Assembly: GCA_035765635.1 (NCBI GenBank)
Contig: DASTWZ010000047.1
Span: 62,001-126,000 of the forward strand
Origin: EW11 sp035765635
GTDB lineage: Bacteria > Verrucomicrobiota > Verrucomicrobiia > Opitutales > Opitutaceae
Length of the DNA stretch: 64,000 bases
Direction of reading: 5' to 3'
How positions within the stretch are numbered: position 1 is the stretch's first letter; each line of letters begins with the position of its first letter. Shown here in pieces: positions 1 through 8,358 of the stretch. The position numbers were made by a program, and so were the translations under genes. The notes under the pieces are model-generated. The model was not told where the DNA came from and made no database searches. It saw only the letters and a list, made by a program, of their open reading frames with translations.

Positions 1-497
1 TGAAGAGTTTGACCGCCTCTGTTTTCCTCGCCGAACGCGGCGTGGGCGCCGACGGCAAACCTCTCAAACGCACTCCGGAAGAATTGGCCGCTCTGCGCCA
101 GATCGTGATCAACGCGCTCGGCCTGAAAGCCGCGCCAGGACAATCGGTCGACTCGCTCGTGAGTCTGCAGGAAATGGCGTTCCAGACGGAGCCGATTTCC
201 CAGGAGATTCAAAAGATTCAGAAGGAAACCCGCGTCCAGGGCTGGCTCGAAACCGGCAGCCGCTACATCGGCGTGGTGATCGCCGCGATGGTCCTCTTCG
301 TCTTCTGGAAGATGATGAAGAAGCAGAAGGTCGAACCCGTTCCGATGGAGCTTCTGGCCGAGGCCCCCGACGCGACGAAACGCGCCTTGCAGACCAACGG
401 CACGCTCTCGCCCGAGATGCTCAACGAATTGATCCGCGCGAAACCCGCCAACATCGGCACCGCGCTGCGCGACTGGGTCGCGGTGAAGAAGAACTGA
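1..497 (+). CDS. fliF: FliF, flagellar MS-ring protein (C-terminal part, 5' cut by window)
   Basis: C-terminal ~165 residues of the MS-ring protein, which forms the inner-membrane ring of the flagellar basal body and carries FliG. The reading frame is open to the left edge, so the start lies outside the window. Visible parts are the end of the periplasmic ring domain (SVFLAERG followed by EELAALRQIVINALG, typical of FliF), a transmembrane helix (YIGVVIAAMVLFVFWKMM), and a cytoplasmic tail ending in a segment (ELIRAKPANIGTALRDWV) placed where FliF binds the FliG N-domain. fliG begins 4 bp after the stop, which supports the call. Confidence 0.93.
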   Translation, partial: KSLTASVFLAERGVGADGKPLKRTPEELAALRQIVINALGLKAAPGQSVDSLVSLQEMAFQTEPISQEIQKIQKETRVQGWLETGSRYIGVVIAAMVLFVFWKMMKKQKVEPVPMELLAEAPDATKRALQTNGTLSPEMLNELIRAKPANIGTALRDWVAVKKN

Positions 498-501
498 CGC
501 C

Positions 502-1530
502 ATGCCTCTCAGCACCGAACCCGATTATTCGAAACTCTCGCGGCAGCAGAAGCTCGCGATCTTCCTGGTCGTGATCGGCCCGCAAGCCGCCGCCGAAGTG
601 CTGCGCAATTTCGACGACTCCGAGATCGAAATGCTCTGCCGCGAAATGGCGCAGTATCCGATGGTCTCGGACGCCCTCCGTCAAAAAGCGCTGGAAGAAT
701 TTTCCCCCATCATCGGCGAGAGCGTCACCTCCACTCTCGGCGGTTTGGACTATGCGCGCCGCACGCTTGAGATCGCACGCGGCGACTATAAAGCCGGCAC
801 GATCATCGGCCGCCTCGGACCCGCGGGCACCGCGGTCGAGGTCATCAAGGAAATTTCCGAAATGGAAGGCCGCCAGATCTACAACCTGATCAAGAACGAG
901 CAGCCTCAGACGATCTCGTTTGTGCTCTCGTATCTCGACGGTTCGAAGTCCGCGCAGATTTTCGGTCTGCTCAGCCCGGACCTCCGCGAAGAAGTCGTCG
1001 AGCGCCTCGGCACGATCGATTCCACCTCGCTCGATCTGGTCAGCAAGATCGTGCGCAACCTGAGCAAGCATTTCGACAACAAGGTCCGCCCGACCTACCA
1101 CCGCTCCGGCGGCGTGCGCGCAGTGGCGGATCTGCTCAACGGCATCGACAAGGAAACGTCGAAAAATCTTTTGGCCCGCCTCGAAGAGCGCAACGCCAAC
1201 CTCGGCGCCGCCATTCGCAAGAAGATGTTCTCGTTCGAAGATCTCGGACGCCTCGCGGCGGCGGATCTGCAACGCGTCCTCCGCGAAGTCGATTCGGCCA
1301 ATCTCGCGACGTCGATGAAGTCGGCCTCCGAAGCCCTCAAGGAAAAGATCTACGAATCCATTTCCAAGCGCGCCGCGGAAAGCCTGCGCGACGAAATCGG
1401 CATGCTCGGTCCGGTGCGCCTCAAGGACGTCGAAATCGCCCAGGATGCCATCATCCAGGTGGTCCGCCGTCTCGAAGAAGAAGGCTCCATCTCGCTCGAC
1501 GGCGGCAACGACAGCGCCGTCGTTCAATAA
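502..1530 (+). CDS. fliG: FliG, flagellar motor switch protein
   Basis: 342-residue rotor protein of the C-ring that links FliF to FliM and receives torque from MotA. Length is normal for FliG. The N-terminal domain (LSRQQKLAIFLVVIGPQAA) is the FliF-binding part. The middle domain contains EQPQTISFVLSYLD, the EHPQ-type motif contacting FliM. The C-terminal motor domain starts near MFSFEDLGRL and carries the charged face that meets the stator. The gene follows fliF by 4 bp and precedes fliH by 14 bp, so it is part of the same operon. Confidence 0.97.
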   Translation: MPLSTEPDYSKLSRQQKLAIFLVVIGPQAAAEVLRNFDDSEIEMLCREMAQYPMVSDALRQKALEEFSPIIGESVTSTLGGLDYARRTLEIARGDYKAGTIIGRLGPAGTAVEVIKEISEMEGRQIYNLIKNEQPQTISFVLSYLDGSKSAQIFGLLSPDLREEVVERLGTIDSTSLDLVSKIVRNLSKHFDNKVRPTYHRSGGVRAVADLLNGIDKETSKNLLARLEERNANLGAAIRKKMFSFEDLGRLAAADLQRVLREVDSANLATSMKSASEALKEKIYESISKRAAESLRDEIGMLGPVRLKDVEIAQDAIIQVVRRLEEEGSISLDGGNDSAVVQ

Positions 1531-1544
1531 ACCTAACTTCTCAA

Positions 1545-2123
1545 ATGATCCGCCATCTCGTCGCTTTCGATCGGCCTCTCATCGCGGTCTCCGTGCCTGG
1601 GCAGGCTTCGAAAATGTACAGCGAAACCGAAGTCGCTGCCATCCGCGCTCGTGCCTACGAGGAAGGCTCGGACGCGGCGCGCGCGTTCGCGAGCCAGCAG
1701 CTCGTCGAGTTTCGCGCGGAAGTGCAGTCGCTGCAGGAAGGGCTTTTTCAAAAACTTTCGAATGCGGAGACCGATCTCTTTGGTCAACTGCGCGACACGC
1801 TCCCGTCGCTCGCCGTGGAACTCGCGCGCCGTTTGCTCGCCGGTTTCGAACCGAGCGCGGAGCAGATCCAGCGCCTTTGCGAGGAAACGCTCGCGCAACT
1901 TTATCCCGAGCGCGACGGCCTCGAGCTCTTCCTCGCCCCGCGGGACGTGACGTTGCTCGAAGATATTTCCCCCGCGTGGAAAAACCGTTTTCCCGGATTG
2001 AAGATCACGCCCGACGCGACGCTGGGCTCCGGCGATTGCCAAGTGCGCAGCCGCTTCGGCCTGACCGACGCCCGCCGCCAAGCCAAACTAGAAGCGCTCT
2101 CGCGCGAACTCCTGAGCGCTTGA
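1545..2123 (+). CDS. fliH: FliH, flagellar export ATPase regulator
   Basis: 192-residue protein in the position of FliH, the dimeric stalk that binds and negatively regulates the FliI ATPase and tethers it to the C-ring. FliH is poorly conserved, so the call rests on position (fliG-here-fliI-fliJ), size, and a long helical Ala/Glu-rich middle (EVAAIRARAYEEGSDAARAF) followed by a C-terminal domain of FliH/YscL type (LARRLLAGFEPSAEQIQRL...). The first ~20 residues (MIRHLVAFDRPLIAVSVPGQ) are probably the start; no Shine-Dalgarno sequence is visible, as for most genes here. Confidence 0.85.
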   Translation: MIRHLVAFDRPLIAVSVPGQASKMYSETEVAAIRARAYEEGSDAARAFASQQLVEFRAEVQSLQEGLFQKLSNAETDLFGQLRDTLPSLAVELARRLLAGFEPSAEQIQRLCEETLAQLYPERDGLELFLAPRDVTLLEDISPAWKNRFPGLKITPDATLGSGDCQVRSRFGLTDARRQAKLEALSRELLSA

Positions 2124-2128
2124 AAGGC

Positions 2129-2458
2129 AAATGATGAATGCAGAAGGCAGAATGCAGAATGCCAAACCCTCCGAGGTAGGGCGAGGCCTCCGGACGAGCC
2201 GCTCACCGCGCCGTCACGCAAACAACATTTATATTTTCGACAACGCCCAACGCGGCTCGTCCAGAGGCCTCGCCCTACCCACTGAGGTCGAAACCACCAT
2301 TCTACATTCTTCCTTCTTCATTCATCCTTTGCCTTCCCTCGCCCTACCCACTGAGGCCGGAACGGTGATTGCGGTTAACTTCCGAACTGAGCCACTCCCC
2401 GCGGCCTGACGGCTTCCGCCATTCTGCATTCTTCCTTCTTAATTCATCCTTCGCCTTA
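2129..2458. repeat. Intergenic repeat cluster: AGAATGAAGAATGCAGAATG family (locus 1)
   Basis: The fliH-fliI gap is made of repeats. An AT-rich purine-run motif (GAAGGCAGAATGCAGAATGC) occurs at its left end and its inverted counterpart (CATTCTxCATTCTTCCTTCTT) occurs twice at the right, near 2297 and 2420. Between them is an inverted pair, GGGCGAGGCCTCCGGACGAG (from about 2179) against CTCGTCCAGAGGCCTCGCCC (to about 2276). The last copy ends directly at the fliI start codon and translates as HSAFFLLNSSFAL if fliI is extended upstream. Confidence 0.85.
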
Positions 2459-3775
2459 ATGAATTCCGTTGTCCCCATGATCGATGCCCTTCGCTCGCAG
2501 GTTCGAGCGATGCCGGCGGCGCGCCGTTTGGGACGCGTCACGGGTGTGACGGGGCTGATCATCGAATCGGAAGGCCCGAATGTCGGTCTCGGCGAACTCT
2601 GCCAGCTCCGCTCGGATCGCGATAATTTTTCCGTCATGGCCGAGGTTGTCGGTTTCCGCGGCGAACGCGTGTTGCTCATGCCGCTCGGCGAAACCGCCGG
2701 CCTGCACGCGGGCTGCGAGGTCGCCGCCTGCGACCGCCCGCCGCTGCCCCTCATCGGCGACCATCTGCTCGGCCGCGTAATCGATCCGCTCGGCAAGCCT
2801 TACGATGGTCTCGGCATGCTGCCCGCCTCGCGCTCCGAGGGCAACGGCCGCCCGCCGCACCCACTGCGCCGCCAGCGCATCAAATCTCCTTTCATCACCG
2901 GTATCCGCGCCATCGATACGTTTATCCCGTTCGGCCGCGGCCAACGTCTCGGTCTCTTCGCCGGCTCCGGCGTGGGTAAGTCGACGCTCATGGGCATGAT
3001 CGCCCGCGGCGCCGAAGCCGATGTCGTGGTCATCGCGCTGGTCGGTGAACGTGGTCGAGAAGTGCGCGAATTCATCGAGAAGGATCTCGGTCCGGAAGGC
3101 ATGGCCCGCAGCGTCGTGGTCGTCGCCACCAGCGACACGCCCGCGCCGCTCCGCCTGCGCGCCGCCACCACCGCGACCGCAATCGCCGAAGCTTATCGCG
3201 ACGCGGGCAAGAATGTCTTGCTCCTGATGGACTCGGTCACGCGCTTCGCCATGGCGCAACGCGAGATCGGTCTCGCCGTCGGCGAACCGCCCGCCACCCG
3301 CGGTTACACGCCTTCCGTTTTCGCTTTGCTCCCGCGCCTGCTCGAACGCACCGGCGCCGGCGAAGTCGGCGCGATCACCGCGCTCTACACCGTGCTCGTC
3401 GAGGGCGATGACATGAACGAACCCGTGGCCGACGCCGTGCGCGGTATCCTTGACGGACACATCGTCATGTCGCGCGCCTTGGCTCACGCGAATCATTATC
3501 CCGCGATCGACGTGCTCGAAAGCATCAGCCGTCTCACGCGCGACGTCTGCACGCCTGAGGAAGTCGAAGTCGCGGCGCGCGGTCGCGAACACCTCGCGAT
3601 CTATCGCCGCAACGAAGATCTTGTCACGATCGGCGCCTATCAGAAGGGCACGAATCCGGAGCTCGACAAAGCCGTCGCGCTGAACGCGCCGCTGAAAAAA
3701 TTCCTCCGCCAATCCGTCCACGAGCGCGTGCCGCGCGCCGAGAGCTTTGGCAATCTCCAGAAAATCGTCGCATGA
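2459..3775 (+). CDS. fliI: FliI, flagellum-specific type III export ATPase
   Basis: 438-residue ATPase of the flagellar export apparatus, homologous to the F1 beta subunit, which unloads chaperone-substrate complexes. Walker A is GSGVGKST (residues ~169-176), followed by ALVGERGREVREF and the Walker B region (NVLLLMDSVTRFAMAQREIG), all diagnostic of FliI. The frame remains open upstream to 2369, but those 30 residues are the translation of an intergenic repeat, so the ATG at 2459 was chosen (MNSVVPMIDAL); 2477 is also possible. The stop overlaps the fliJ start as ATGA, which suggests translational coupling. Confidence 0.96.
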   Translation: MNSVVPMIDALRSQVRAMPAARRLGRVTGVTGLIIESEGPNVGLGELCQLRSDRDNFSVMAEVVGFRGERVLLMPLGETAGLHAGCEVAACDRPPLPLIGDHLLGRVIDPLGKPYDGLGMLPASRSEGNGRPPHPLRRQRIKSPFITGIRAIDTFIPFGRGQRLGLFAGSGVGKSTLMGMIARGAEADVVVIALVGERGREVREFIEKDLGPEGMARSVVVVATSDTPAPLRLRAATTATAIAEAYRDAGKNVLLLMDSVTRFAMAQREIGLAVGEPPATRGYTPSVFALLPRLLERTGAGEVGAITALYTVLVEGDDMNEPVADAVRGILDGHIVMSRALAHANHYPAIDVLESISRLTRDVCTPEEVEVAARGREHLAIYRRNEDLVTIGAYQKGTNPELDKAVALNAPLKKFLRQSVHERVPRAESFGNLQKIVA

Positions 3776-4242
3776 AGAAGTTTCGCTTTCCTCTCCGCAC
3801 GGTCGCGACGGTCCGCAATCTCGCCGAACTCCGCGCTCGTGAACGTTTCTCCGCCGCCGTCCAGGTTTTCATGGAAGCGGAAGCGAAACTGAAGGCCATT
3901 CGCGCCCGCCTCGCCGAGTTCGAACAACTCCTCGTTTCGCGTCGCGGTCAGTCTTTTCGCCCGGCCGAAGAGGCGGGTTTCCTCGAGGCGTTGCGCCAGG
4001 AAACCGTGCTCGCGACCAAGACCGAAGCGGAAGTTTCCACCGCGCGTCAGGCGCTCGAAGCCGCGCGCCAGGCCTGGCTCGAGTCGCGTCGCGACGTTCG
4101 CGTCATTGAAAATCTCGAAACCAAGGCGCGCCAGACGCATGCCCGCGAGGTCGAGCGTGAAAATCAGGCCGCCCTCGACGATCGCACCAATGCCGTCGTC
4201 GCCCGCGCCGCCTCCCACGCCGCCTCCCAAAATCTGTCATGA
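3772..4242 (+). CDS. fliJ: FliJ, flagellar export chaperone escort / stalk protein
   Basis: 156-residue, almost entirely helical coiled-coil protein starting with MKKFRFPLRTVATVR, a typical FliJ opening (xxFRFxLxxVLxxR). FliJ sits in the centre of the FliI hexamer like the gamma subunit of F1 and connects the ATPase to FlhA. It overlaps fliI by ATGA at its start and the next gene by ATGA at its end, which indicates a tightly coupled fliI-fliJ-motE block. Arg/Glu/Ala-rich heptads run through residues 20-140. Confidence 0.9.
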   Translation: MKKFRFPLRTVATVRNLAELRARERFSAAVQVFMEAEAKLKAIRARLAEFEQLLVSRRGQSFRPAEEAGFLEALRQETVLATKTEAEVSTARQALEAARQAWLESRRDVRVIENLETKARQTHAREVERENQAALDDRTNAVVARAASHAASQNLS

Positions 4243-4856
4243 GCAAGATCGCGAGTAATCCAATCATCGTCATGGCGCTGGGGCTCGTTCTCGGCGTCGG
4301 CACGGGCGTCGGCTGGTTCTGGAAAATCGCGGTGCCGCTGGTCAAACACGCCCGCGAGGCGCGCGCGAAGACGGTTCACGCTAACCGCCCCGATGCGCCA
4401 TGGGATTTCTGGACGCTGGAGATCGACGATCTTTCGAACGAGTTGAAAGACTCGAAAGCCGCGCTGAAGAAGCGCGAAGAAGAACTCGCCGCTCGCGAAA
4501 GCCGTTTCGATGCGGAGAAGGCCGAGCTCGCGAAACAGCGCCAGGAACTCGAAGCGCTCCGCACGGAAATCGGCACGCAAATGATCGAGATCCAGGCCGA
4601 CGAGCTGAAGAACCTGAAGTCGCTCGCCTCCATCTACAGCAATCTCACGCCCAAGGCCACGCTCGCGATTTTCAAGGAGATGGATGACCGCCAGGTCGTG
4701 AAGCTCCTCTCGTTGATGAAGACCGACGTCGTGAGTCCGCTCTTCGAGGAGATGGGCAAGCAGGCCGCGGCCGATCCGGTGTTCGCGAAACGCGCCGCCG
4801 TTCTCTCTGAAAAACTTCGCCTCTACAAAGCGGCCAAGACCGCCAGCACGCCTTAG
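4239..4856 (+). CDS. MotE-like flagellar protein (MgtE-N fold, stator chaperone candidate)
   Basis: 205-residue single-pass membrane protein: N-terminal TM segment (IVMALGLVLGVGTGVGWFWKI, about residues 8-28), a coiled coil (residues ~60-115, KKREEELAARESRFDAEKAE), and a C-terminal MgtE-N-like domain (LASIYSNLTPKATLAIFKEM, then DDRQVVKLLSLMKTDVVSPL). This layout and the fliJ-x-fliK position match MotE of Alphaproteobacteria, a periplasmic chaperone of the stator-associated MotC, and similar proteins often found between fliJ and fliK. No MotC-like partner is seen here, so the MotE role is inferred from architecture only. The gene overlaps fliJ by 4 bp. Confidence 0.75.
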   Translation: MSKIASNPIIVMALGLVLGVGTGVGWFWKIAVPLVKHAREARAKTVHANRPDAPWDFWTLEIDDLSNELKDSKAALKKREEELAARESRFDAEKAELAKQRQELEALRTEIGTQMIEIQADELKNLKSLASIYSNLTPKATLAIFKEMDDRQVVKLLSLMKTDVVSPLFEEMGKQAAADPVFAKRAAVLSEKLRLYKAAKTASTP

Positions 4857-4876
4857 AATTTTTTAATACCGATTTA

Positions 4877-5035
4877 GGCCCACGAATCACACGAACCACA
4901 CGAATTCGATCCTCAGAATTTTCCCACGGAATACACCGAAGGCGCGGAATGAAAACTTCCCCTTTCCGTGCCATCCGTGTGTTCCGTGGGAAATATTCAG
5001 AACGTGTTTCGTGTGGTTCGTGTGATTCGCGGGCC
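4877..5035. repeat. Nested double-palindrome repeat, copy R1
   Basis: First of nine copies in the window. The left outer arm reads CCCACGAATCACACGAA and the left inner arm TTCCCACGGAATACACCGAA. Their inverted partners follow in reverse order (inner TTCCGTGGGAAATATTC, outer TTCGTGTGATTCGCGGG). The RNA would fold into one long hairpin. The repeat fills most of the gap before fliK and reads in frame with it, creating a false upstream fliK start at 4949. Confidence 0.9.
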
Positions 5036-5110
5036 AAAAATCGTCCCAATTCCCACTCGTACCACGGATGGCACGAGCAATTTTTGCCCAAGGAAGGGCG
5101 ATTCGCTCCC

Positions 5111-6925
5111 ATGTCTCCGTGTTCCTCCAATTCCAGCATGCCTGCTCCTGTATCGGATTTCCCGATACAAGCGGCCCCCGTGTCCACGTCCGGCGCGCCT
5201 GACTCGACGGCCGCGGACAGCAGCACGTTTTCCGAAGTCTTTTCCCAGGTCGACAGACATCCGGCGGCCACCGACGCGGATGATGATGAGGCGCCAAAGT
5301 CGAAGACCGACGATCGCAAGCCGACCGACGATCAAGTCGCTGCGGCGCTCGCGATGATGGCGCAGGCGCCCGCTGCTCCGCAGACTCCGCCCGCCAATGG
5401 CAACGCCGTGAATGGCGACGAGGTTCAGTCGAGCTGCCCGAGCGGCTCCGCCCTCGGCAACACGAGCATGCGCCAGTTGCTCACCCAAGTCCCCGGCACG
5501 TTCCCGACGTCTCCTGACGCTCAGGGGTCGGCGACCGGCGCGGCCGATGCGAACGCGAGCGCGACTCGAGTTCCCGGCACCTTCCCCCCTTCGAACTCCG
5601 CGACCACCGCAAATTCAGCCGCGGCCAACAGCCGTTTCGTTTCGGCTTTTCAAAAAGTAGCCGCTGCCGCCGCTCCTGTGGCGACTCCAACCGCCGCGGA
5701 CGCCTCGGCGACCGCGACCGAAATGACCGGCGCCGCTTCCGCCAACCAGGTCGCGCAAGCAGCCCAAACGGCCGGTGCCGCTCTCGCCACCTCCGCCGCC
5801 ACGGCCACCGTGGCGACCGCCGACGCAGCAAAATCGTCGGCTGACGCCGCCGCTGCTCTCGCTGTGTCCTCCGATTCTTCTGCCGCGGCCGCCGCCACGA
5901 CCTCGGCAAACTCTGCCAGCACGACAGCGCCTGCGACTACGGCAGTTCCAGGCACCCAGCCAAACGGCGCGACATCCACGGCGACCGATAATGCCGCCTC
6001 CGCTGCGGCCGCTGCGCAGAGCCAGGCCGCCGACAGCGCCGCCGCCGATGCGACGGCCTCCGCGACCGCGAATGCCAATGCAGCCGCAAACACCGCGGCG
6101 AACGCCTCCGCAACTGCCGGCAATCCCACAGTCGGCACCACTCGCTCGATGAATCTTTTGGGCGCTCGCGCGGTTCAGGAAAAATTTGCCGATGGCAGCC
6201 TCAGACAGTCGCTTGCTGGGGATAAGACCTTAGACCTTGCCGGGAAAAACAAGGCTTTAACTGCGTCTGATGAGGCACTTAGCACAAAGTCCGAACGAGT
6301 TGGCACGAGCGCTGCAAACTGGGGCAAAAACATGAGTACCGAACTGCGCAATTCTGCCGCCCTGCCGCTCGCCGAACTTACGGCGACGCAGCTTCGCGCC
6401 GGTAGTGTTGCCGCGGATACAAGCGATTCGTCCTCCGCGGCCGCCGTGCAGGTTTCTCATGCGAGCGACCTGGTCCACGAGATCCGCCAGATCGCCGACG
6501 GCGTCGCCTCGATCGAGCGCAATTCCGTCGAGGTCAAATTCAAGGTCGGCGACAACGAACGCCTCTCCGTCCGCGTCGAATATCGCGACGGCACGGTGCA
6601 CACCACCTTCAAGACCGATTCCGACGAACTCCGCGCCGCGATTTCCAGCGAGTGGAAGAATCAGTCCGGCTCGAACGGCGGCAACGCCGAGCAGCGCGGC
6701 TACAAGTTCGCCGACCCGCTTTTCAATTCCTCGAGTTTCTCCGGTTCAAATGCCGGCGGAGATTCTTCCCGTCAGCAACGCTCCGCCGAGCAATCGACTT
6801 CGTTCGAGCGCTCCCTGGGGTTCAGTTCTTCGCGTAGTGCCGCTTCCACTACAACGAAGAGTGTTCCGGCTCCCGCCACGACGCTTCCGCAGCAGACGCC
6901 GGGTCGCCTCCACGCCATCGCCTAA
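5111..6925 (+). CDS. fliK: FliK, flagellar hook-length control protein
   Basis: About 604 residues. FliK is secreted during hook assembly and switches export specificity through FlhB. The N-terminal two thirds is low-complexity Ala/Thr/Ser/Asp-rich sequence with repeated VPGTFP motifs, as in the ruler part of FliK. The C-terminal Flg_hook domain is recognisable in EIRQIADGVASIERNSVEV, VKFKVGDNERLSVRVEYRDG and TFKTDSDELRAAISSEW. The frame is open upstream to 4949, but those 54 residues are repeat-encoded, so ATG 5111 was chosen. A GTAGTG...GGATAC short repeat lies inside the gene at 6402-6420. It is followed at 11 bp by flgD. Confidence 0.85.
   Translation: MSPCSSNSSMPAPVSDFPIQAAPVSTSGAPDSTAADSSTFSEVFSQVDRHPAATDADDDEAPKSKTDDRKPTDDQVAAALAMMAQAPAAPQTPPANGNAVNGDEVQSSCPSGSALGNTSMRQLLTQVPGTFPTSPDAQGSATGAADANASATRVPGTFPPSNSATTANSAAANSRFVSAFQKVAAAAAPVATPTAADASATATEMTGAASANQVAQAAQTAGAALATSAATATVATADAAKSSADAAAALAVSSDSSAAAAATTSANSASTTAPATTAVPGTQPNGATSTATDNAASAAAAAQSQAADSAAADATASATANANAAANTAANASATAGNPTVGTTRSMNLLGARAVQEKFADGSLRQSLAGDKTLDLAGKNKALTASDEALSTKSERVGTSAANWGKNMSTELRNSAALPLAELTATQLRAGSVAADTSDSSSAAAVQVSHASDLVHEIRQIADGVASIERNSVEVKFKVGDNERLSVRVEYRDGTVHTTFKTDSDELRAAISSEWKNQSGSNGGNAEQRGYKFADPLFNSSSFSGSNAGGDSSRQQRSAEQSTSFERSLGFSSSRSAASTTTKSVPAPATTLPQQTPGRLHAIA
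6402..6420. repeat. Short intragenic palindromic repeat in fliK
   Basis: GTAGTGTTGCCGCGGATAC, a diverged copy of the GTAGTGC...GCACTAC family seen in fliO, fliP, flhF and the small gene after motB. It is in frame and adds GSVAADT-type residues to the low-complexity part of FliK. Confidence 0.5.
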
Positions 6926-6936
6926 CGATTCCAAAC

Positions 6937-7383
6937 ATGTCTACCACGCCGATCACGAGCACGAACTCGACACCCTCGAATGCCGCCGATGCGAAAACCA
7001 GCGCGCGCATTCCGCAGAAGGAACTCGGGCAGGATGACTTTCTGAAGCTCCTCACGGTCCAGCTTTCCAAGCAGGATCCAATGAAGCCCATGGAAGACAC
7101 CGCCTTCATCGCTCAAATGGCCCAGTTTTCCACGCTCCAGCAGACCCAGGCGATGTCCGAAAACATCGCGAAAATGAGCGCCACCAGCGATCTCGCCTCG
7201 GCGAGCGCGATGATCGGCCGCTCCGTCACCTTCGTGACCGACAAGGACGGCGGCACCACGACCGGCACGGTCACGGGCCTCGATTCTTCGGATGGCACCA
7301 TGCGTCTCGAAGTGGGGGACACGTCTTACCCCATCTCGAATGTCGTGCGCGTCGAAAACGCCGTCACCGCTCCCGCTGCCTAA
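6937..7383 (+). CDS. flgD: FlgD, flagellar hook cap / assembly protein
   Basis: 148-residue hook scaffolding protein. The N-terminal conserved segment KELGQDDFLKLLTVQLSKQD and the continuation PMKPMEDTAFIAQMAQFSTL are the FlgD signature. The remainder has the short VGKxV-like segment (ASAMIGRSVTFVTDKDGG) and a small beta domain, so this is a short FlgD without the larger FlgD Ig and tudor domains seen in enterics. It lies between fliK and flgE, the usual hook cluster. Confidence 0.93.
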   Translation: MSTTPITSTNSTPSNAADAKTSARIPQKELGQDDFLKLLTVQLSKQDPMKPMEDTAFIAQMAQFSTLQQTQAMSENIAKMSATSDLASASAMIGRSVTFVTDKDGGTTTGTVTGLDSSDGTMRLEVGDTSYPISNVVRVENAVTAPAA

Positions 7384-7433
7384 TTTCCAGAAAACAAACC
7401 TACATCTACCCACAGCTTCAACTTCTCACAGTC

Positions 7434-8303
7434 ATGTCACTTATCGGTACCCTCACTTCCGGCGTCAGTTCGCTGAACGCCTTCACGAAATCTCTCGAAA
7501 CGATCGGCAACAACATCGCGAACGTGAACACGACGGGCTTCAAGGGCTCGCGCGTCAGCTTTTCCGACAGCTTTTCCAACACGCTGCGCGGTTCCACGCC
7601 GGCCAGCGGCGTGGCCTCCAACTTGACCGCCGAGCAGGTCGGTACCGGTGTCCGCATCTCGCACGTCGAGGCCCAGTTCACCCAGGGTTCGTTGACCACG
7701 ACCGGCTTGAACACCGACCTCGGCATTTCCGGCAACGGTTTCTTCGTCGTGAGAAACCCGGTCGACGGTAACCAATACGTCACGCGCGCCGGTGATTTTC
7801 GTACGGACAGCAACGGCTACATCGTCACCGCTCAGGGTTATCGCCTCCAGGGCTTGATTGGCGGCACCACCTCGGCTGCTCCCGCGACGCTCGGCGATAT
7901 CAAACTCGGCACGCCTCCCTCCGGCACGGAGTTGTCCTCCTTCAGCTTCGACCGACTGGGCAACCTCGTCGAATTCTACTCGGACGGCAGCTCGACGACG
8001 ACGAACAAGGTTCTCCTCCAGAATTTCTCCGACTCGACCGCGCTGGTGAAGTACGGCGACAACCTTTTCACCGGCATGGCCGCGGCGGGTCCGATCGGCG
8101 GCCTCACGCTGAGCGCCTCGAACAACAGCGCCGGCGCGAGCGGCCTCGGCTACATCGAAGGCGGCACGCTCGAACTCTCGAACGTGGATTTGACCGACGA
8201 GTTCGCCAACATGATCACGACGCAGCGCTCCTTCCAGGCCGCTTCGCGTCTGATCACGACCTCCGACGAAGTCCTCCAGGAAATCGTCAATTTGAAACGC
8301 TAA
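7434..8303 (+). CDS. flgE: FlgE, flagellar hook protein (short form)
   Basis: 289-residue axial protein. The N-terminal rod/hook motif (LNAFTKSLETIGNNIANVNT then TGFKGSRVSF) and the C-terminal helix (EFANMITTQRSFQAASRLIT then TSDEVLQEIVNLKR) are the paired coiled-coil ends of all flagellar axial proteins. Position after flgD argues for FlgE, but the length is closer to FlgG/FlgF (about 250-265) than to enteric FlgE (about 400), so only a minimal hook domain is present. The call between FlgE and another axial protein therefore rests on neighbourhood. Confidence 0.82.
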   Translation: MSLIGTLTSGVSSLNAFTKSLETIGNNIANVNTTGFKGSRVSFSDSFSNTLRGSTPASGVASNLTAEQVGTGVRISHVEAQFTQGSLTTTGLNTDLGISGNGFFVVRNPVDGNQYVTRAGDFRTDSNGYIVTAQGYRLQGLIGGTTSAAPATLGDIKLGTPPSGTELSSFSFDRLGNLVEFYSDGSSTTTNKVLLQNFSDSTALVKYGDNLFTGMAAAGPIGGLTLSASNNSAGASGLGYIEGGTLELSNVDLTDEFANMITTQRSFQAASRLITTSDEVLQEIVNLKR

Positions 8304-8313
8304 CGTCTAAACT

Positions 8314-8338
8314 GAGCCACGCAGGTTTTGCGTGGCTC
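8314..8338 (+). terminator. Hairpin between flgE and fliL (possible attenuator, no T-run)
   Basis: Perfect 10-bp stem GAGCCACGCA / TGCGTGGCTC with a 5-nt loop, 10 bp after the flgE stop. It is not followed by a U-tract, so a processing site or partial attenuator is as likely as a terminator. Confidence 0.45.
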
Positions 8339-8358
8339 CCTGAATTTTCGCATCGTCA

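Noticed and set aside
421..1527. Long minus-strand ORF opposite fliG (368 aa), and similar long antisense ORFs at 2456-3721, 16250-17344, 30381-31574 and 36050-37393
   Set aside because: They mirror strongly conserved genes on the other strand, have Arg/His/Asp-rich unnatural composition and match no family; GC-rich codon bias produces such shadows.
6300..6317. Sigma-54-like site TTGGCACGAGCGCTGCA
   Set aside because: Fits the -24/-12 pattern but lies inside fliK coding sequence, more than 600 bp from the next gene, with no sigma-54 activator in the window.
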